A stretch of DNA of 64,000 nucleotides from Bin80 sp026709335 (GTDB lineage Bacteria > Bacteroidota > Rhodothermia > Rhodothermales > Bin80): assembly GCA_965200825.1 (NCBI GenBank), contig OZ241385.1, positions 2,294,001 through 2,358,000 of the forward strand, given 5' to 3'. The notes beneath the pieces are model-generated. The model ran no database searches. It was not told the DNA's origin and saw only the letters and a program-made list of their open reading frames with translations. The translations under genes were made by a program, and so were the position numbers. Below, in pieces: positions 28,101 to 37,549 of the stretch. Numbering within the stretch: the first letter of the stretch is position 1; each line of letters starts with the position of its first letter.

Positions 28101-29061
28101 ATTGCACGGATTCCGAAAAATCGGGATATCGCTTCTTTCCGCGCTCAAAGACCAAGTGATGTAGATATTTATCTACATCAGCTCCAAATTCTTCGGGAAT
28201 TTGGAAATGCGGCATAAGGAGTTCACCCAAGGGGATTTCAAACTGGCATTTGTCTGCAATCTCGAGGCTGGTTTTCATCCATTTCTCAGCATCAGATTTG
28301 CCCCCGAGGGTGGCATGCATTTCGTCCGCGGACTTTAGATAAAATTCCTTTTTGTCAAAACGGAGTCGTTGTGGGTCATGAAAATCCTTGCCGGTTTGGA
28401 GGCAGAGTAAAATGTCCTGTGCAAACGCATCTTCCTTGCTCACATAGTGGACATCGTTTGTCGCTACGACTTTCAAATTGTATTCAGAGGCCCACCTCAG
28501 GAGTGTATTATTGATCAGGGCCTGTTCTTCTATGCCATGATTCTGGATTTCTACGTAATAATCTTCAGTACCGAATAGATCTAGGTATTTTTCGAGTAGT
28601 CGCCGTGCTTCGGTTTCATTCCCATGTATGATGGCTTGGGGAACTTGCCCCTGGAGGCAACAGGTAGTTGCGATGAGTCCATCTCGGTATTCCGCAAGTA
28701 GATCAAAATCAATTCGAGGTTTGAAATAAAATCCATCCAAAAATGAAAGGGAAGACATCTTAATCAGATTTTGATAGCCTGTCTCATTCTTGGCCCATAA
28801 AACCTGATGATATCGTCTCCGATCTTTGCGTTCCTTCATAGGGCTATCGCACAGGTAGAATTCGCAACCTATGATGGGTTGAATTCCGTTCCTTTTAGCA
28901 ATCGCATGAAATTCAGGCACACCATATAGATTCCCATGGTCAGTGATTCCAAGGGCAGTCATACCGAAGTTTTTCGCCTGCCCCACAAGTAAATCAATCC
29001 GAGCCGCTCCATCGAGTAACGAGTAGGAGGTGTGACAATGCAAATGGCAGAATTTGGACAT
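25132..29061 (-). CDS. dnaE: DNA polymerase III alpha subunit, with intein
   Basis: 1309 codons, of which 156 are an in-frame intein, leaving a normal-size 1153-residue polymerase. The PHP domain starts FCHLHCHTSYSLLDGAARID. The palm contains GPGRGSAAGSAVAYCLG and the metal-binding MPDIDIDFDDHGRG, with further palm/fingers blocks LGLSTLTIINDT, YRPGPMDLIPNYI and FQEQVMQMAQVMAGYSLG. After the intein, SHSVAYSLVAYHTAYLKANYP continues the helix-hairpin-helix side, and the OB fold follows near the end. It heads a five-gene overlapping chain. The intein must splice out for activity. Confidence 0.95.
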   Translation of the reverse strand: MSKFCHLHCHTSYSLLDGAARIDLLVGQAKNFGMTALGITDHGNLYGVPEFHAIAKRNGIQPIIGCEFYLCDSPMKERKDRRRYHQVLWAKNETGYQNLIKMSSLSFLDGFYFKPRIDFDLLAEYRDGLIATTCCLQGQVPQAIIHGNETEARRLLEKYLDLFGTEDYYVEIQNHGIEEQALINNTLLRWASEYNLKVVATNDVHYVSKEDAFAQDILLCLQTGKDFHDPQRLRFDKKEFYLKSADEMHATLGGKSDAEKWMKTSLEIADKCQFEIPLGELLMPHFQIPEEFGADVDKYLHHLVFERGKKRYPDFSESVQSRLLYELGVIREMNYAGYFLIVQDFTTAAREMGVSVGPGRGSAAGSAVAYCLGITNVDPLKYDLLFERFLNPERLSMPDIDIDFDDHGRGKVIDYVVKKYGRQNVSQIVTFGTMGARTVVRDVARVLKIPLKEVDKIAKSIPEGKISLDVALKSVAELKELAKSDRKDIQDLLRASRALEGCVRHTGVHAAGVIIAPGTVSNYVPVATTKNKDEQILTTQYSGEWVEDFGLLKMDFLGLSTLTIINDTCSLIKDRTGSAPDMDALPLDDMSTFELFQRGDTNAIFQFESDGMRKWLVQLKPTSLDDLIAMNALYRPGPMDLIPNYIRRKHGQEEVQYPHESLEAVLKPTYGIPVFQEQVMQMAQVMAGYSLGAADILRRAMGKKKKSEMEAQRNKFVAGAGENGVSQETANEVFDMMDKFAGYGFNKCIEESTLITNATLGTQVTVRQLHEDGWEGFLVYALTDDGFLAPRNVEAVYYNGFKPVFELITRNGRYIRATSNHRFRVHGGWQHLSALAPGDKIATIASTDSHDDYDGEDSCVLETGVQITWDSIVEIIPAGQAHTYDLTVEENHNYLANGFVVHNSHSVAYSLVAYHTAYLKANYPAEFMAAVLSNVSGDSKKFISILDEAKRLGLQPQPPSVTHSKEDFSVDQDGIIHFGLSSVKGVARAAVDHIVAIRNEFGPADSLFQFVKRLDLHILNKKSLDSLARVGALDRFGNHRAQIIEALDLAIHYAENAQRDEQIGQGFLFAEEDSNSQMPEPKLPECEEWSHSKILAVERELAGFYFSGHPLDGWEIEERSCSNVKLADLSLLARNGEKPYRTVCGVITQVKLRKTRRGESMSSSTLEDRTGQVELICFPSTHSEVEEHLQENIPVMVSGEIEESGGFPKILVRRITPLSSVRGELLDNIVISLDFEHLDDKDLKDFIKACRNNPGDKKLFFTINSKNQTLRFVSESISVEAGAEIMSVLSSTFGPQRVYLEWRERKNHE
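26353..26820 (-). other. mini-intein in DnaE (residues 748-903)
   Basis: A 156-residue insertion interrupts the conserved FAGYGFNK/SHSVAY sequence. It starts with Cys748 (CIEESTLITNA, block A). Block B is RYIRATSNHRFRVHGGW with the catalytic TxxH-like threonine/histidine. Block F is AHTYDLTVEENHNYLANG and block G is FVVHN, followed by Ser904 as the C-extein nucleophile. No DOD or HNH homing-endonuclease blocks occur between B and F, so this is a self-splicing mini-intein that can no longer home. The insertion point is after FNK, a few residues downstream of the cyanobacterial split DnaE site. Confidence 0.92.
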
Positions 29062-29685
29062 GAATTACATGAACGGATTCATAAAGAAGTTAGAAACGGG
29101 AGATCTTTTTTGCAGAGAAAGTGCTCATTTGCTGATTATATTCGATGCTTGCTTGCAGACAGTAACACTTAATATTCATCAGAATCTCATATAGCCTCGA
29201 ACAAGTACATTTGGAGCAGGTTCAGTAGAAATAGCCTGTGTGGGGAGAAACTTGAGCTTGGTTGTATCAATGCGAGCAGAACATGGGGGCATTTTGCTCA
29301 TTTTTCGCTTGAATCCGAGGAAGGCCAAGGCAATATTCCCCCAATGGATGCACCTATTCCATGGAACGGGAGTTTCTTTTTGGCTCTTCAGCCATTTTTG
29401 AGTCGGATTTACTGCCCCGGTTGACCGGAATTCGGGGCGTAAAAGGTCTCATACTCTATCTTGGACTAAGAAACGAATGTCAGGTTTAGGACCTGAATTT
29501 GACCAGCAAAGTCAAGGTTCACGAATCCGTATCATGAATACGTGATCCCCCAAAAATTTGTATTTCGTATATTCGAGGAAATTAATTGATGAGTTAAAAG
29601 TGCGCTGATTTATAATATTCAATCTACAGAGTCGGTGTCAGCGCTAAGTGATATATATATTTATTAATAATTATTTTTCAGTGAG
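29062..29685. other. intergenic region upstream of dnaE and the subtilase gene
   Basis: A 624-bp divergent gap with no intact gene. It holds one copy of a diverged repeat (about 29195-29355) whose partner lies near 36473-36650. The last 40 bp before the subtilase ATG (29645-29683) are almost pure A/T, as in a Bacteroidota-type promoter. The leader could hold promoters for both divergent genes. Confidence 0.35.
29195..29355 (-). repeat. diverged dispersed repeat, copy A
   Basis: On the minus strand it opens with CCATGGAATAGGTGCATCCA and ends with CTTGTTCGAGG. It aligns, with gaps, to the 36473-36650 segment. Read in one frame both give a similar peptide ending (FLPTQAISTEP here, FYPTRVIPTES there), suggesting remnants of the same coding sequence. 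Confidence 0.4.
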
Positions 29686-32600
29686 ATGTCGGGAAAAATT
29701 GACCCACATGACAGCCGATACAGGAAATGGACGATGCTCTCTGTACTAATTCATTCGTGTATAATTCTGTCGATTCATACCGTATCCAACGCATTGGCTC
29801 AAGAGCTGGGAGAGTATGTTAGTGAGGTTGTCATTGTCCAATTCGAGACAGGACAAATTCTTGGAAAACATGCAGGTGCAACCGGGTTGCAGGAGTTTGA
29901 CCAAAAATCATCCAAGTTTGGGGTTCATGACATAGAACGTGTCTACCCATTTCTGGATTATGTAGAGTCAACCCCTCGCACGTATGAAAATCTGATTGCT
30001 TTACGCAATACGTATTATGTGCGATTTGACTCCAATACTACACCTAAGCGGGTAGCTGAAGAGTTCAGTGATCTGCCTGGTGTCGTGTATTCCGAGCCGG
30101 TTATTGTGAATTATACTTCGGATCTGCCTCAAAGGGCGATTCCGAATGATCCACTCTACGTGCTGCAAACTGAACTTGTACAGCTGGGGCTTAGCTCAGC
30201 CTGGGATATTGTTAAAAGCGAGACGAAGAATCCACGTGTTGTGATTGCGATCGTGGACAATGGCGCCCAATGGAATCATGAAGATCTATTATCGAATGTA
30301 TGGAAGAATGCTGGAGAGATTGCGTCCAATGGTATTGATGACGATGGGAATGGCTTTATTGACGATATTCATGGGATCAACTTTTCTAATGAAGACAATA
30401 ATAACAACGATCCATCGGGAATTCCCGGTTTAGCCAATAGTGGCCAACATGGTACAAATGCCGCAGGCCTTGCGAGTGCCGTCAATAATAATGGCAAAGG
30501 AATTGCAGGTGCCGCATGGAATGCACAACTCATGCACATTAATGCTGGATGCTCCTGGTCAGCCCGTAATATATGTTACGGTTACGAGGGCATTCTTGCC
30601 GCGGCCGCTAATGGTGCCGATATTATCAATGCAAGCTGGGGAGGATATGTGCCGTGGGACGGCAGAGCAAGATTTGCTGAACAATCCCTGGATCTGGCTA
30701 CGGATATGGGATCACTCATCGTAGCTGCGGCCGGCAACTCATCCTTTGATCTGGATGTCATTCGTGATTATCCTGCACGCCATCCCCGGGTACTGTCGGT
30801 TGGTGCCACCGAGAAAGATACACGCAAAATTGTTGGATTCTCAAATTACGGGAAACTCGTGAATGTCTTTGCTCCCGGTGCCCGAGTGGCAACAACTGGC
30901 CTCAATAATGACTACTTCTATGTGTATGGAACCTCTTTTTCCTCCCCCCTGGTTGCTGGTATCGCTGCATTGGTGAAAACGCAGAATCCATCATGGTCCC
31001 CAGACCAGCTGCGCGAACAGATTCGCGTTACCAGTGACAACATTGACAGAATCAACCCATCCTATGATGGACAAACTGGGCGAGGTTATGTGAATGCATC
31101 AAAAGCGCTCGCTGTGCCATCTGCACCTGGTATCCGTCTGGTCAAATGGAGTTGGACCGATGGGGATGATGACCTTTTGATGTCTCCCAATGACGAGATT
31201 ACGATTACTGTTGAGCTCGTCAATCATCTTTCTGATGCAAGTCAACTCACCGTTGGATTGACCAACGCCGAGTCATATCCGTATTTGGAATGGCTGACCC
31301 AATCTGTAAATGTTGGTACACTCAACGGTGGGGATACGACAAAAGTAGATCTTAAATTCAAGGTAGGTGCAAATGCACCTGCCAATCAAAGAATTCGCCT
31401 CTTTACCGACATACGTAACGGCACGTTTTCTGATCAGGCAGACATGCTCTCATTTCAGTTGAATCAGAGAATAGAACTGCTTCATCAGGCATTGAAATCA
31501 TTGTATACGGCCACGAACGGTGATGCATGGACCAAGAAAACAAACTGGGACATCTCCAAGGTTCCTTCGGAATCTGAATTCAGTTCATGGTATGGTGTAG
31601 GATTCAGCGAACGCAGGCTGTTTTTGTTGGATTTATCAGAAAATAATCTATCGGGAACGCTGCCTACAAATCTGAGCAATCTAAGACAATTGGAAATATT
31701 GAATTTGTATGATAATGCTCTAACCGGGCCCATTCCATCTGAGTTAGGCCAACTCTCCGAGTTGAATCAACTTTACATCGAGAATAACTCACTGACAGGC
31801 TCCCTTCCATCCGAGCTTGGAAATCTGTCAAAAATGCAGAAGTTTGATGTGTCCAACAATAACTTAAGTGGGAACATTCCATCTCAACTAACACAGCTTT
31901 CAGAGATGGAGTTATTGAGGTTGAATAACAACTCTTTTACCGGCCCAATTCCCTCCGGGTTGAATAATCTTTCTAATTTGAATGATTTATGGCTTTCTCA
32001 TAATTCATTGACTGATGGCATTCCAGCTAATCTTGGTCAACTCACAGGTCTGACAATTCTCGCACTCCACTATAACTCTCTGACCGGGGCAATTCCGACT
32101 TCCTTGGGAAACCTTGGCAGACTTGAAGTCTTGACTATATCCAACAACTCACTGACAGGTGGTATTCCCACTCAATTGGGGGGCTTGTCAAGATTGGAGT
32201 ATCTCTGGTTATCAAGTAATTCTCTCACCGGGGGAATTCCATCGGAGCTGGCCAATCTTGTTAGTGTTCAGGATTTGCGTCTGCACAACAACTCGCTCTC
32301 TGATGCGATCCCGTCTCAACTCGGTAATCTGTCTGAACTACAGACACTGACGCTCCATGGTAATTCGTTGACTGGACAGATCCCGTCTGAACTTGGTAAG
32401 CTATCCAATCTTAAGATTTTGACCCTGTCCGACAATTCTCTGACAGGTTCCGTGCCGTCTGAACTGGGCAATCTCTCTAACCTACAGCAATTATATCTAT
32501 CAAATAATTCGCTGACAGGGGAGCTACCTCGCAGTTTTCTGAAATTGAAAAACCTCAAAAAGCTATTCTTCAAAGGCCAAGATCTTTGTGCTCCTCAAGA

Positions 32601-33246
32601 TGCTGAATTTCTGGCCTGGCTGAATTCCATTGATGAGGTGGATTCGGTACCATGCAATGATAATAATACGAATCTGATTGTACAGGAGATCAGTGATCAG
32701 TCGTTTGTGCGTGGTAATCTCATCGATCCCATGGTTTTGCCTGAAGCATCCATTGGAACCCCACCATTTATCTACACACTGTCTCCACCGCTTCCCCGGG
32801 GCTTGACATTTGATCCGGCTCAGCGTATCATCAGTGGAACTCCAACAGAAGTTTCGCCGCCGATATCCTTAACCTATATCGCCACAGATAACAGCGGGTT
32901 TCAAGGGAGTCAGCAGTTTACAATTGAAATCATTGCATCGGTTGGAACAGAATCCGAATCCTTACCCGAGAAGTTTGCTCTGCATAGTAATTATCCGAAT
33001 CCATTCAGAAATTCCACCCATCTGGTTTTTGATCTTCCGTGGACTGCTAGTATTGAAGTTGAGGTAATGGATATTACCGGAAGGCAGGTTTATGTACAAC
33101 CTGCTACTGAAATGTCACCTGGATGGGGTCGTGAAATCAAAATTAACGGAATAACACTTCCCTCAGGTTCTTACATCTATCGCATGACGGCAATATCGAC
33201 TGAAGGCAGTTCGGTCCATATCGGTAACTTCGTGCGTATTCGATAA
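29686..33246 (+). CDS. secreted subtilisin-like protease with LRR array and T9SS sorting domain
   Basis: 1186 residues. A signal peptide with late hydrophobic core ends near residue 39 (NALAQ). The S8 protease domain spans about 160-475 with the catalytic triad Asp191 (IAIVDNGAQ), His255 (SGQHGTNAAG) and Ser417 (YGTSFSSPLVAG), plus Asn351 at the oxyanion hole. A beta-rich linker is followed by about 13 plant-type 24-residue leucine-rich repeats (e.g. LSNLRQLEILNLYDNALTGP), then a putative Ig domain (FDPAQRIISGTPTEV). The tail (YPNPFRNSTHLVFDLP to the end) is a type A T9SS sorting signal, so the protein is exported through the type IX system and anchored or released at the surface. Likely a surface adhesin-protease. 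Confidence 0.9.
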   Translation: MSGKIDPHDSRYRKWTMLSVLIHSCIILSIHTVSNALAQELGEYVSEVVIVQFETGQILGKHAGATGLQEFDQKSSKFGVHDIERVYPFLDYVESTPRTYENLIALRNTYYVRFDSNTTPKRVAEEFSDLPGVVYSEPVIVNYTSDLPQRAIPNDPLYVLQTELVQLGLSSAWDIVKSETKNPRVVIAIVDNGAQWNHEDLLSNVWKNAGEIASNGIDDDGNGFIDDIHGINFSNEDNNNNDPSGIPGLANSGQHGTNAAGLASAVNNNGKGIAGAAWNAQLMHINAGCSWSARNICYGYEGILAAAANGADIINASWGGYVPWDGRARFAEQSLDLATDMGSLIVAAAGNSSFDLDVIRDYPARHPRVLSVGATEKDTRKIVGFSNYGKLVNVFAPGARVATTGLNNDYFYVYGTSFSSPLVAGIAALVKTQNPSWSPDQLREQIRVTSDNIDRINPSYDGQTGRGYVNASKALAVPSAPGIRLVKWSWTDGDDDLLMSPNDEITITVELVNHLSDASQLTVGLTNAESYPYLEWLTQSVNVGTLNGGDTTKVDLKFKVGANAPANQRIRLFTDIRNGTFSDQADMLSFQLNQRIELLHQALKSLYTATNGDAWTKKTNWDISKVPSESEFSSWYGVGFSERRLFLLDLSENNLSGTLPTNLSNLRQLEILNLYDNALTGPIPSELGQLSELNQLYIENNSLTGSLPSELGNLSKMQKFDVSNNNLSGNIPSQLTQLSEMELLRLNNNSFTGPIPSGLNNLSNLNDLWLSHNSLTDGIPANLGQLTGLTILALHYNSLTGAIPTSLGNLGRLEVLTISNNSLTGGIPTQLGGLSRLEYLWLSSNSLTGGIPSELANLVSVQDLRLHNNSLSDAIPSQLGNLSELQTLTLHGNSLTGQIPSELGKLSNLKILTLSDNSLTGSVPSELGNLSNLQQLYLSNNSLTGELPRSFLKLKNLKKLFFKGQDLCAPQDAEFLAWLNSIDEVDSVPCNDNNTNLIVQEISDQSFVRGNLIDPMVLPEASIGTPPFIYTLSPPLPRGLTFDPAQRIISGTPTEVSPPISLTYIATDNSGFQGSQQFTIEIIASVGTESESLPEKFALHSNYPNPFRNSTHLVFDLPWTASIEVEVMDITGRQVYVQPATEMSPGWGREIKINGITLPSGSYIYRMTAISTEGSSVHIGNFVRIR

Positions 33247-33352
33247 CCAAGTGAATACAGTAGAGGGCAATTCCGGACTTCTTCCCTTGCAAATTCTCCG
33301 GAGTGAATCCAAGTATTGCTCTGAGAGTATGTGCGAGGATGTTTTGGCCGTA

Positions 33353-33377
33353 AGGGGCGTTTTGCAAAAGCACCCCT
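33353..33377. terminator. bidirectional hairpin between convergent genes
   Basis: AGGGGCGTTTT (33353-33363) pairs with AAAAGCACCCCT (33366-33377) around a two-base turn, with one mismatch. It lies between the ends of the subtilase and TonB receptor genes, and the internal A/T stretches supply a short U-run in either direction. Confidence 0.4.
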
Positions 33378-33436
33378 ACTTGCTATGTGTATGTCGTTGT
33401 TCATGAGGGGGGCGACAAAATTCTTCAGTCAACTAT

Positions 33437-36304
33437 TTATCGCGTACGTCCTGTGGTATAGGTGAGCCTTATGCTTGCAATCCGCCCAAGTCTGGGAGCA
33501 CCTGCAAATTCACGGTGATTACTATTGAGTATGTTGTTGATTCCCATATCTATGCGAACTCCGACCTCTGGAATAGAGTATCCCATTCCAAGATCCAAGA
33601 TGAAATAAGCATCAATTTCACCGATATACTGCCCGGAAATTATTGGAAATCCTTTGGTATATCGTGCGGAGGTCACTACAGAGAATCCATTCGCATTCTG
33701 ATATCGCCCTCCGATCTTGAATTTTAACTTGGATGCATTCAGTGCAATTTGGGCGGATTTTGATTCTTCATCAATTTCCTCATGATCAAAAAAGTCGTCA
33801 CTCACCCAAGAAGCATTACCAAAAAAATTCAATTGATTGTTGGCAATGATCTCGGTAGAAATGTCTACGCCATAAATCCGAATATTCCCGAAAATCGGGT
33901 TGATCAGAACCAACTCCGGGAGGGTTTCCTCTCCGCGGTTGTTTTCATTTGGTTGTACAATAGCGATGGGGGTTTCATCATCAGGAAGGGTCTCTCCCGT
34001 CAAATTGATGAGTAATTTGGCCATATCTTCAGGAGTGAATCCCAAAAATCCAAGAGTATTTAAGATTTCGGAGTTGTCGGCGATGCCTGATGCAATATTT
34101 GCGAGGATATTTTCGCGTAGATTCGGGAGAACTACAAACGGAGTAGCAATTTCTAATGCACCGATGAAATTTTCCCTTCTTGATAGGTAACTATCAATTC
34201 CAATTCTGATTCGATTATTCAGGACGGCTTTGTACCCAATCTCCCAAGATTGAGCAATAAGAGGGCCTACGGTTGGAGAATATCTTTCAAGATCATTCAG
34301 CCTTGGGTCAAGATCAATTGACCGGGTAGAGAGATTCACAAGGCCTAATGCACCCGGTATAAACCCGCGGACTGGAGTCAGTTCCGGGTTCAGTCCCTGA
34401 ACAATGAGCGAAAGAAGAATTGGTGGGACGGGCGTTCCAGATTCGCCAAATAATCGAGCCAGTTCATCCTGGGGTATGGAGGCCAGCTTCGCGTACATCA
34501 AATCATAGAGGTATTCCGCGTTAATTCCAACTCCGGTCGGCAGTCCTTCCATCCCCGGAAGCAAACTTGATGCGACAAGTGAGGTGGGGGCGCCCATTTC
34601 CAAATAATCCGGGTTTCGGGTATATGAAAAGCCGGATGTTCGTCCAAGGGTCCGCACATTGATTCCGTCGTAGGATGTAGAAATAAAATCTCGAAAAAGA
34701 TCGCCCGCATTCGGCGAAGAAAAGCTGCGATTATATGTTACCCGCAAACTTGATGAAGATGTAGGTCTAAAGACGAGAGCAATGCGAGGCGACACTTCTG
34801 TTTTTTCGATGACGGAATTGTAATCTCCCCGGAGGGCTAAAGTCAACTGAAGCGAATTGGATATCTTGGTTTTCGATTGGAGATACGCTCCGTAATGATC
34901 AATGGAATCCATATTCTCATTACGTCCGAGGATGGTTCCTCTGATATCGGGGCGATCAAATTTCAGATCTACACCCAATTTGAATTCCTGGATGGATTTG
35001 AGGTTTTTTGTGTATTCACTATGAATATTGTATTCTTTCGAGAACTCGGTTAAAGGCCCTCCATTGTATGAATATGAATCTCCTGAATCGATGGAATTCA
35101 TATATGCCTGGATAAAGAGGGGGCCGCTCACTAATCGTATCTGGGCAAATCCTCCACGCATGTCCTGTACACGAATGGCACCGATGCCGGTAAGCAAGGA
35201 GGAATTCAGGTTGTTGATCCCTCCGCTGAGCGACAGCTTCGTTTGACGCCCCATCCACCAATCCAGCTCACCTGAAACAATCATTTTGTTGTGACCAGTC
35301 TTGCGCGGTCCTTCACGGTATAACTGCATGGCATCTTCAGGATCAGAGCATTCACTGAATCTTTGTGTTTCCAGGAAAGTCGGATCACATTCCTGAAGGG
35401 AAAAATCCTCAGCGGTAGCATAACTGCCAGTAAAAGTGACCCCTATCTTGTCTCCAAGCACCTGGGCAACACGGCCCTGAAAATTGAGTGTAGAACGTTC
35501 GCCTCCACTGATTGATATTGTCGTTCCAGGGTGATTGAATGCGTTTTTGGATATGAAATGAATGACTCCGGAATCGGCCCATGGTCCATAAACTGCCGAT
35601 GCCAGGCCCCGCACGATTTCAACTCTTTCCGTATTCATCCATAGATTTGGCATGACTGAGTGAAGGTTGGCCCCAATTGATGCAACGCTGGCTTTGCGAT
35701 GGTTGATGAGGATATGCGGAGAACGTGAGAAGGCATCGTTGAACCCCTGGAGGGTGATTTCATGTCGATCAATTCCTGTTTGAGAAAGATCCAGACCGGT
35801 GATATTACGCAGTGAAAATGCGGTTGTAGAGGAAATGTCCGATTGAAGCTCTCTGTTTATGATCACATCAACCGATGTGGGAGCATCGATAACTTCTTCA
35901 TAGTGGCGTCCGGCGGAGAATTGGACTGGATTCAGGTTCGCTCCCGGTCGCAATTTAACGAGCCAGATATGAGTCTGGTCATGAATCACAGTATCGGAAA
36001 ATGTGACGCTTGACTCCCTGGTTTCATATCCCGCGAAACTGGCTCTGAGAACATAATTATCAGGCTCGAGACTGGAGATCCAAAATTTTCCATCGGTGTC
36101 TGTAATGGTTGTTACAGGAGTATTCGAGATGATCACATGTGCTCCAACTAGAGGCCTGTTTGTCAAGGAATCAGTGACCTGGCCAGTGATAAGTATGTCT
36201 TGCCCTCTCACATTGGCAGTAAGCACACAAGAAATAACAAAAACCAGAATTCTGCAAATTGTAATCAGTGCATATGAGCAATCAATTAGGGGAACGCATT
36301 TCAT
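33437..36304 (-). CDS. TonB-dependent receptor with carboxypeptidase-regulatory domain
   Basis: 955 residues. After a signal peptide (ILVFVISCVLTANVRGQ) comes a CarboxypepD_reg-like domain (ITGQVTDSLTNRPLVGAHV, GKFWISSLEPDNYVLRASF). The plug domain follows (DVIINRELQSD, then TERVEIVRGLASAVYGPWA) and a 22-stranded barrel ending in the aromatic/arginine tail ASIRLTYTTGRTR. It imports large ligands (siderophores, glycans or peptides) across the outer membrane using TonB energy. No SusD partner is next to it. It is convergent with the subtilase gene; ligand unknown. Confidence 0.88.
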   Translation of the reverse strand: MKCVPLIDCSYALITICRILVFVISCVLTANVRGQDILITGQVTDSLTNRPLVGAHVIISNTPVTTITDTDGKFWISSLEPDNYVLRASFAGYETRESSVTFSDTVIHDQTHIWLVKLRPGANLNPVQFSAGRHYEEVIDAPTSVDVIINRELQSDISSTTAFSLRNITGLDLSQTGIDRHEITLQGFNDAFSRSPHILINHRKASVASIGANLHSVMPNLWMNTERVEIVRGLASAVYGPWADSGVIHFISKNAFNHPGTTISISGGERSTLNFQGRVAQVLGDKIGVTFTGSYATAEDFSLQECDPTFLETQRFSECSDPEDAMQLYREGPRKTGHNKMIVSGELDWWMGRQTKLSLSGGINNLNSSLLTGIGAIRVQDMRGGFAQIRLVSGPLFIQAYMNSIDSGDSYSYNGGPLTEFSKEYNIHSEYTKNLKSIQEFKLGVDLKFDRPDIRGTILGRNENMDSIDHYGAYLQSKTKISNSLQLTLALRGDYNSVIEKTEVSPRIALVFRPTSSSSLRVTYNRSFSSPNAGDLFRDFISTSYDGINVRTLGRTSGFSYTRNPDYLEMGAPTSLVASSLLPGMEGLPTGVGINAEYLYDLMYAKLASIPQDELARLFGESGTPVPPILLSLIVQGLNPELTPVRGFIPGALGLVNLSTRSIDLDPRLNDLERYSPTVGPLIAQSWEIGYKAVLNNRIRIGIDSYLSRRENFIGALEIATPFVVLPNLRENILANIASGIADNSEILNTLGFLGFTPEDMAKLLINLTGETLPDDETPIAIVQPNENNRGEETLPELVLINPIFGNIRIYGVDISTEIIANNQLNFFGNASWVSDDFFDHEEIDEESKSAQIALNASKLKFKIGGRYQNANGFSVVTSARYTKGFPIISGQYIGEIDAYFILDLGMGYSIPEVGVRIDMGINNILNSNHREFAGAPRLGRIASIRLTYTTGRTR

Positions 36305-36690
36305 TTTGTCTTGATGGTTTTACTGCGGCTATTGTGGATCCAGTCCGATTCTCGGAAATATTTCCATTTTCTACATCCACCGAGAATTTAACTCCAGATT
36401 TACCAGATGAGTGTCAAATTAAGTGAATTCAATAACGTATATGCCCATATTATTCATGACGAATGTTCTTTTGGCTCCAACAAGTGCATTTGAGCGGGAT
36501 TCAGTTGGAATCACCCGTGTGGGATAAAAACTGTGCTGAATCTTCGCAGATATAGCCCCAAGAGAGACTATATGCACGTCTGGATTTACAGAAATTTGAG
36601 GTGAACTCCATTGCATGGACATACCTTTCCCATGCAATGGTTCTTGTTGCCTTCTTCCAGTTCTAAAAAGATCTCAGACGAGGGAATGAG
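36305..36690. other. intergenic region upstream of the TonB receptor
   Basis: No intact gene. The segment contains repeat copy B (36473-36650). Two short open stretches exist but have no coding signature. The receptor promoter must lie within the first 100 bases upstream of 36304. Confidence 0.3.
36473..36650 (-). repeat. diverged dispersed repeat, copy B
   Basis: Partner of 29195-29355. Shared blocks on the minus strand include ATGGGAAAGGTATGTCCATG (29-kb copy ATGGAATAGGTGCATCCAT) and CTCAAATGCACTTGTTGGAG (29-kb copy CTCCAAATGTACTTGTTCGAG). Overall identity by eye is around 60 percent over about 150 bp, so this is a weak but recurrent match. Confidence 0.4.
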
Positions 36691-36694
36691 CACG

Positions 36695-37512
36695 TCAAAA
36701 GTTCGGCAAAGGCTGCCAGTGTAGCTTCTGCAAGTGCGCCCAAAGCCGTGTCCACATCTGCACTGCAGAGGCGGCGATGTAAAACGTCACATAGCAGCCA
36801 TGACGGGCGATCGTGGCACCGACCTTCAGTAGACGCAATTGAAGGTTTGAATATGCAGGTGTACCTCTTCCTCTGAATTCAGAGCGACCTTGTCGTCTGC
36901 GATCTCTTGGATCCGTTCTTCTTTTGCACCCGGAGTGGTCACCGTCTGCAAATGAAGACCTGAATGGGTCTTCGGGTCGGGATTCGGAGATTCGTCCACC
37001 TGCATCAACACCTGCGCTTGCTCTGGTCTTTCCGTTGGTGGACTGTGATAGAGATCTCGAGCGATGTGAGACAACTGATAGGTCAGCAGAAGTCACCTTC
37101 ATTCTCCGGACGGATCTCCGCGTCCTCGTTGACCTTCTTCTCGCGGTGAATTGAAACCTGGCGATCATGGGATTTGGGAAGAGGAAAGCGACAATGAACC
37201 GGCCTGCTTAATCTCCCCCTGATGCATCTCCGCTTTTCCGCATGCACTGTAGAGCTCGGCTAATTCCTTCCTCGTATACAACGCAGCATCCGCATTCGTG
37301 CCCCAAAAGTGGAACTCATTGAACAACTCCCCCGGGCGGGGCTTCACCACCAAAATCACGCGACGGGCGCACTCCTATGAATCTACCTGATCCTCCAGTT
37401 CCACGTACTCCCGCTCGGAGGCGCAATCGTGCAGATACGGGGCCGCCATCTGTTCCAAGGTCGGGTTCTTGCGCAGACGCAGGAGATGATCCATACAAAT
37501 GGATCATCTCCT
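36695..37512 (-). pseudogene. decayed IS1380-family transposase
   Basis: Several frames together recreate parts of an IS1380 transposase. At the 5' side one frame reads LRLRKNPTLEQMAAP and continues, after an in-frame TAG, into RVILVVKPRPGELFNEFHFW and YTRKELAELYSACGKAEMH, the conserved beta-strand and helix blocks of the family. The 3' side reads QLRLLKVGATIARHGCYVTF, the typical C-terminal block. Frames are broken between these and at least one stop interrupts the 5' part, so it is dead. Its GC is higher than the neighbours. No ends or target duplications are recognisable, but a perfect inverted repeat marks its 5' edge. Confidence 0.7.
37481..37512. repeat. 14-bp perfect inverted repeat beside tRNA
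   Basis: AGGAGATGATCCAT (37481-37494) and its exact complement (37499-37512) with a 4-nt loop. The left arm lies within the transposase remnant, the right arm is beyond it, so the structure looks like a fold-back junction formed when the element was truncated. It ends 37 bp before the tRNA gene. Confidence 0.6.
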
Positions 37513-37549
37513 ATGGGATTTTCGTATGAGCACGGGTAAACTCATCCAT

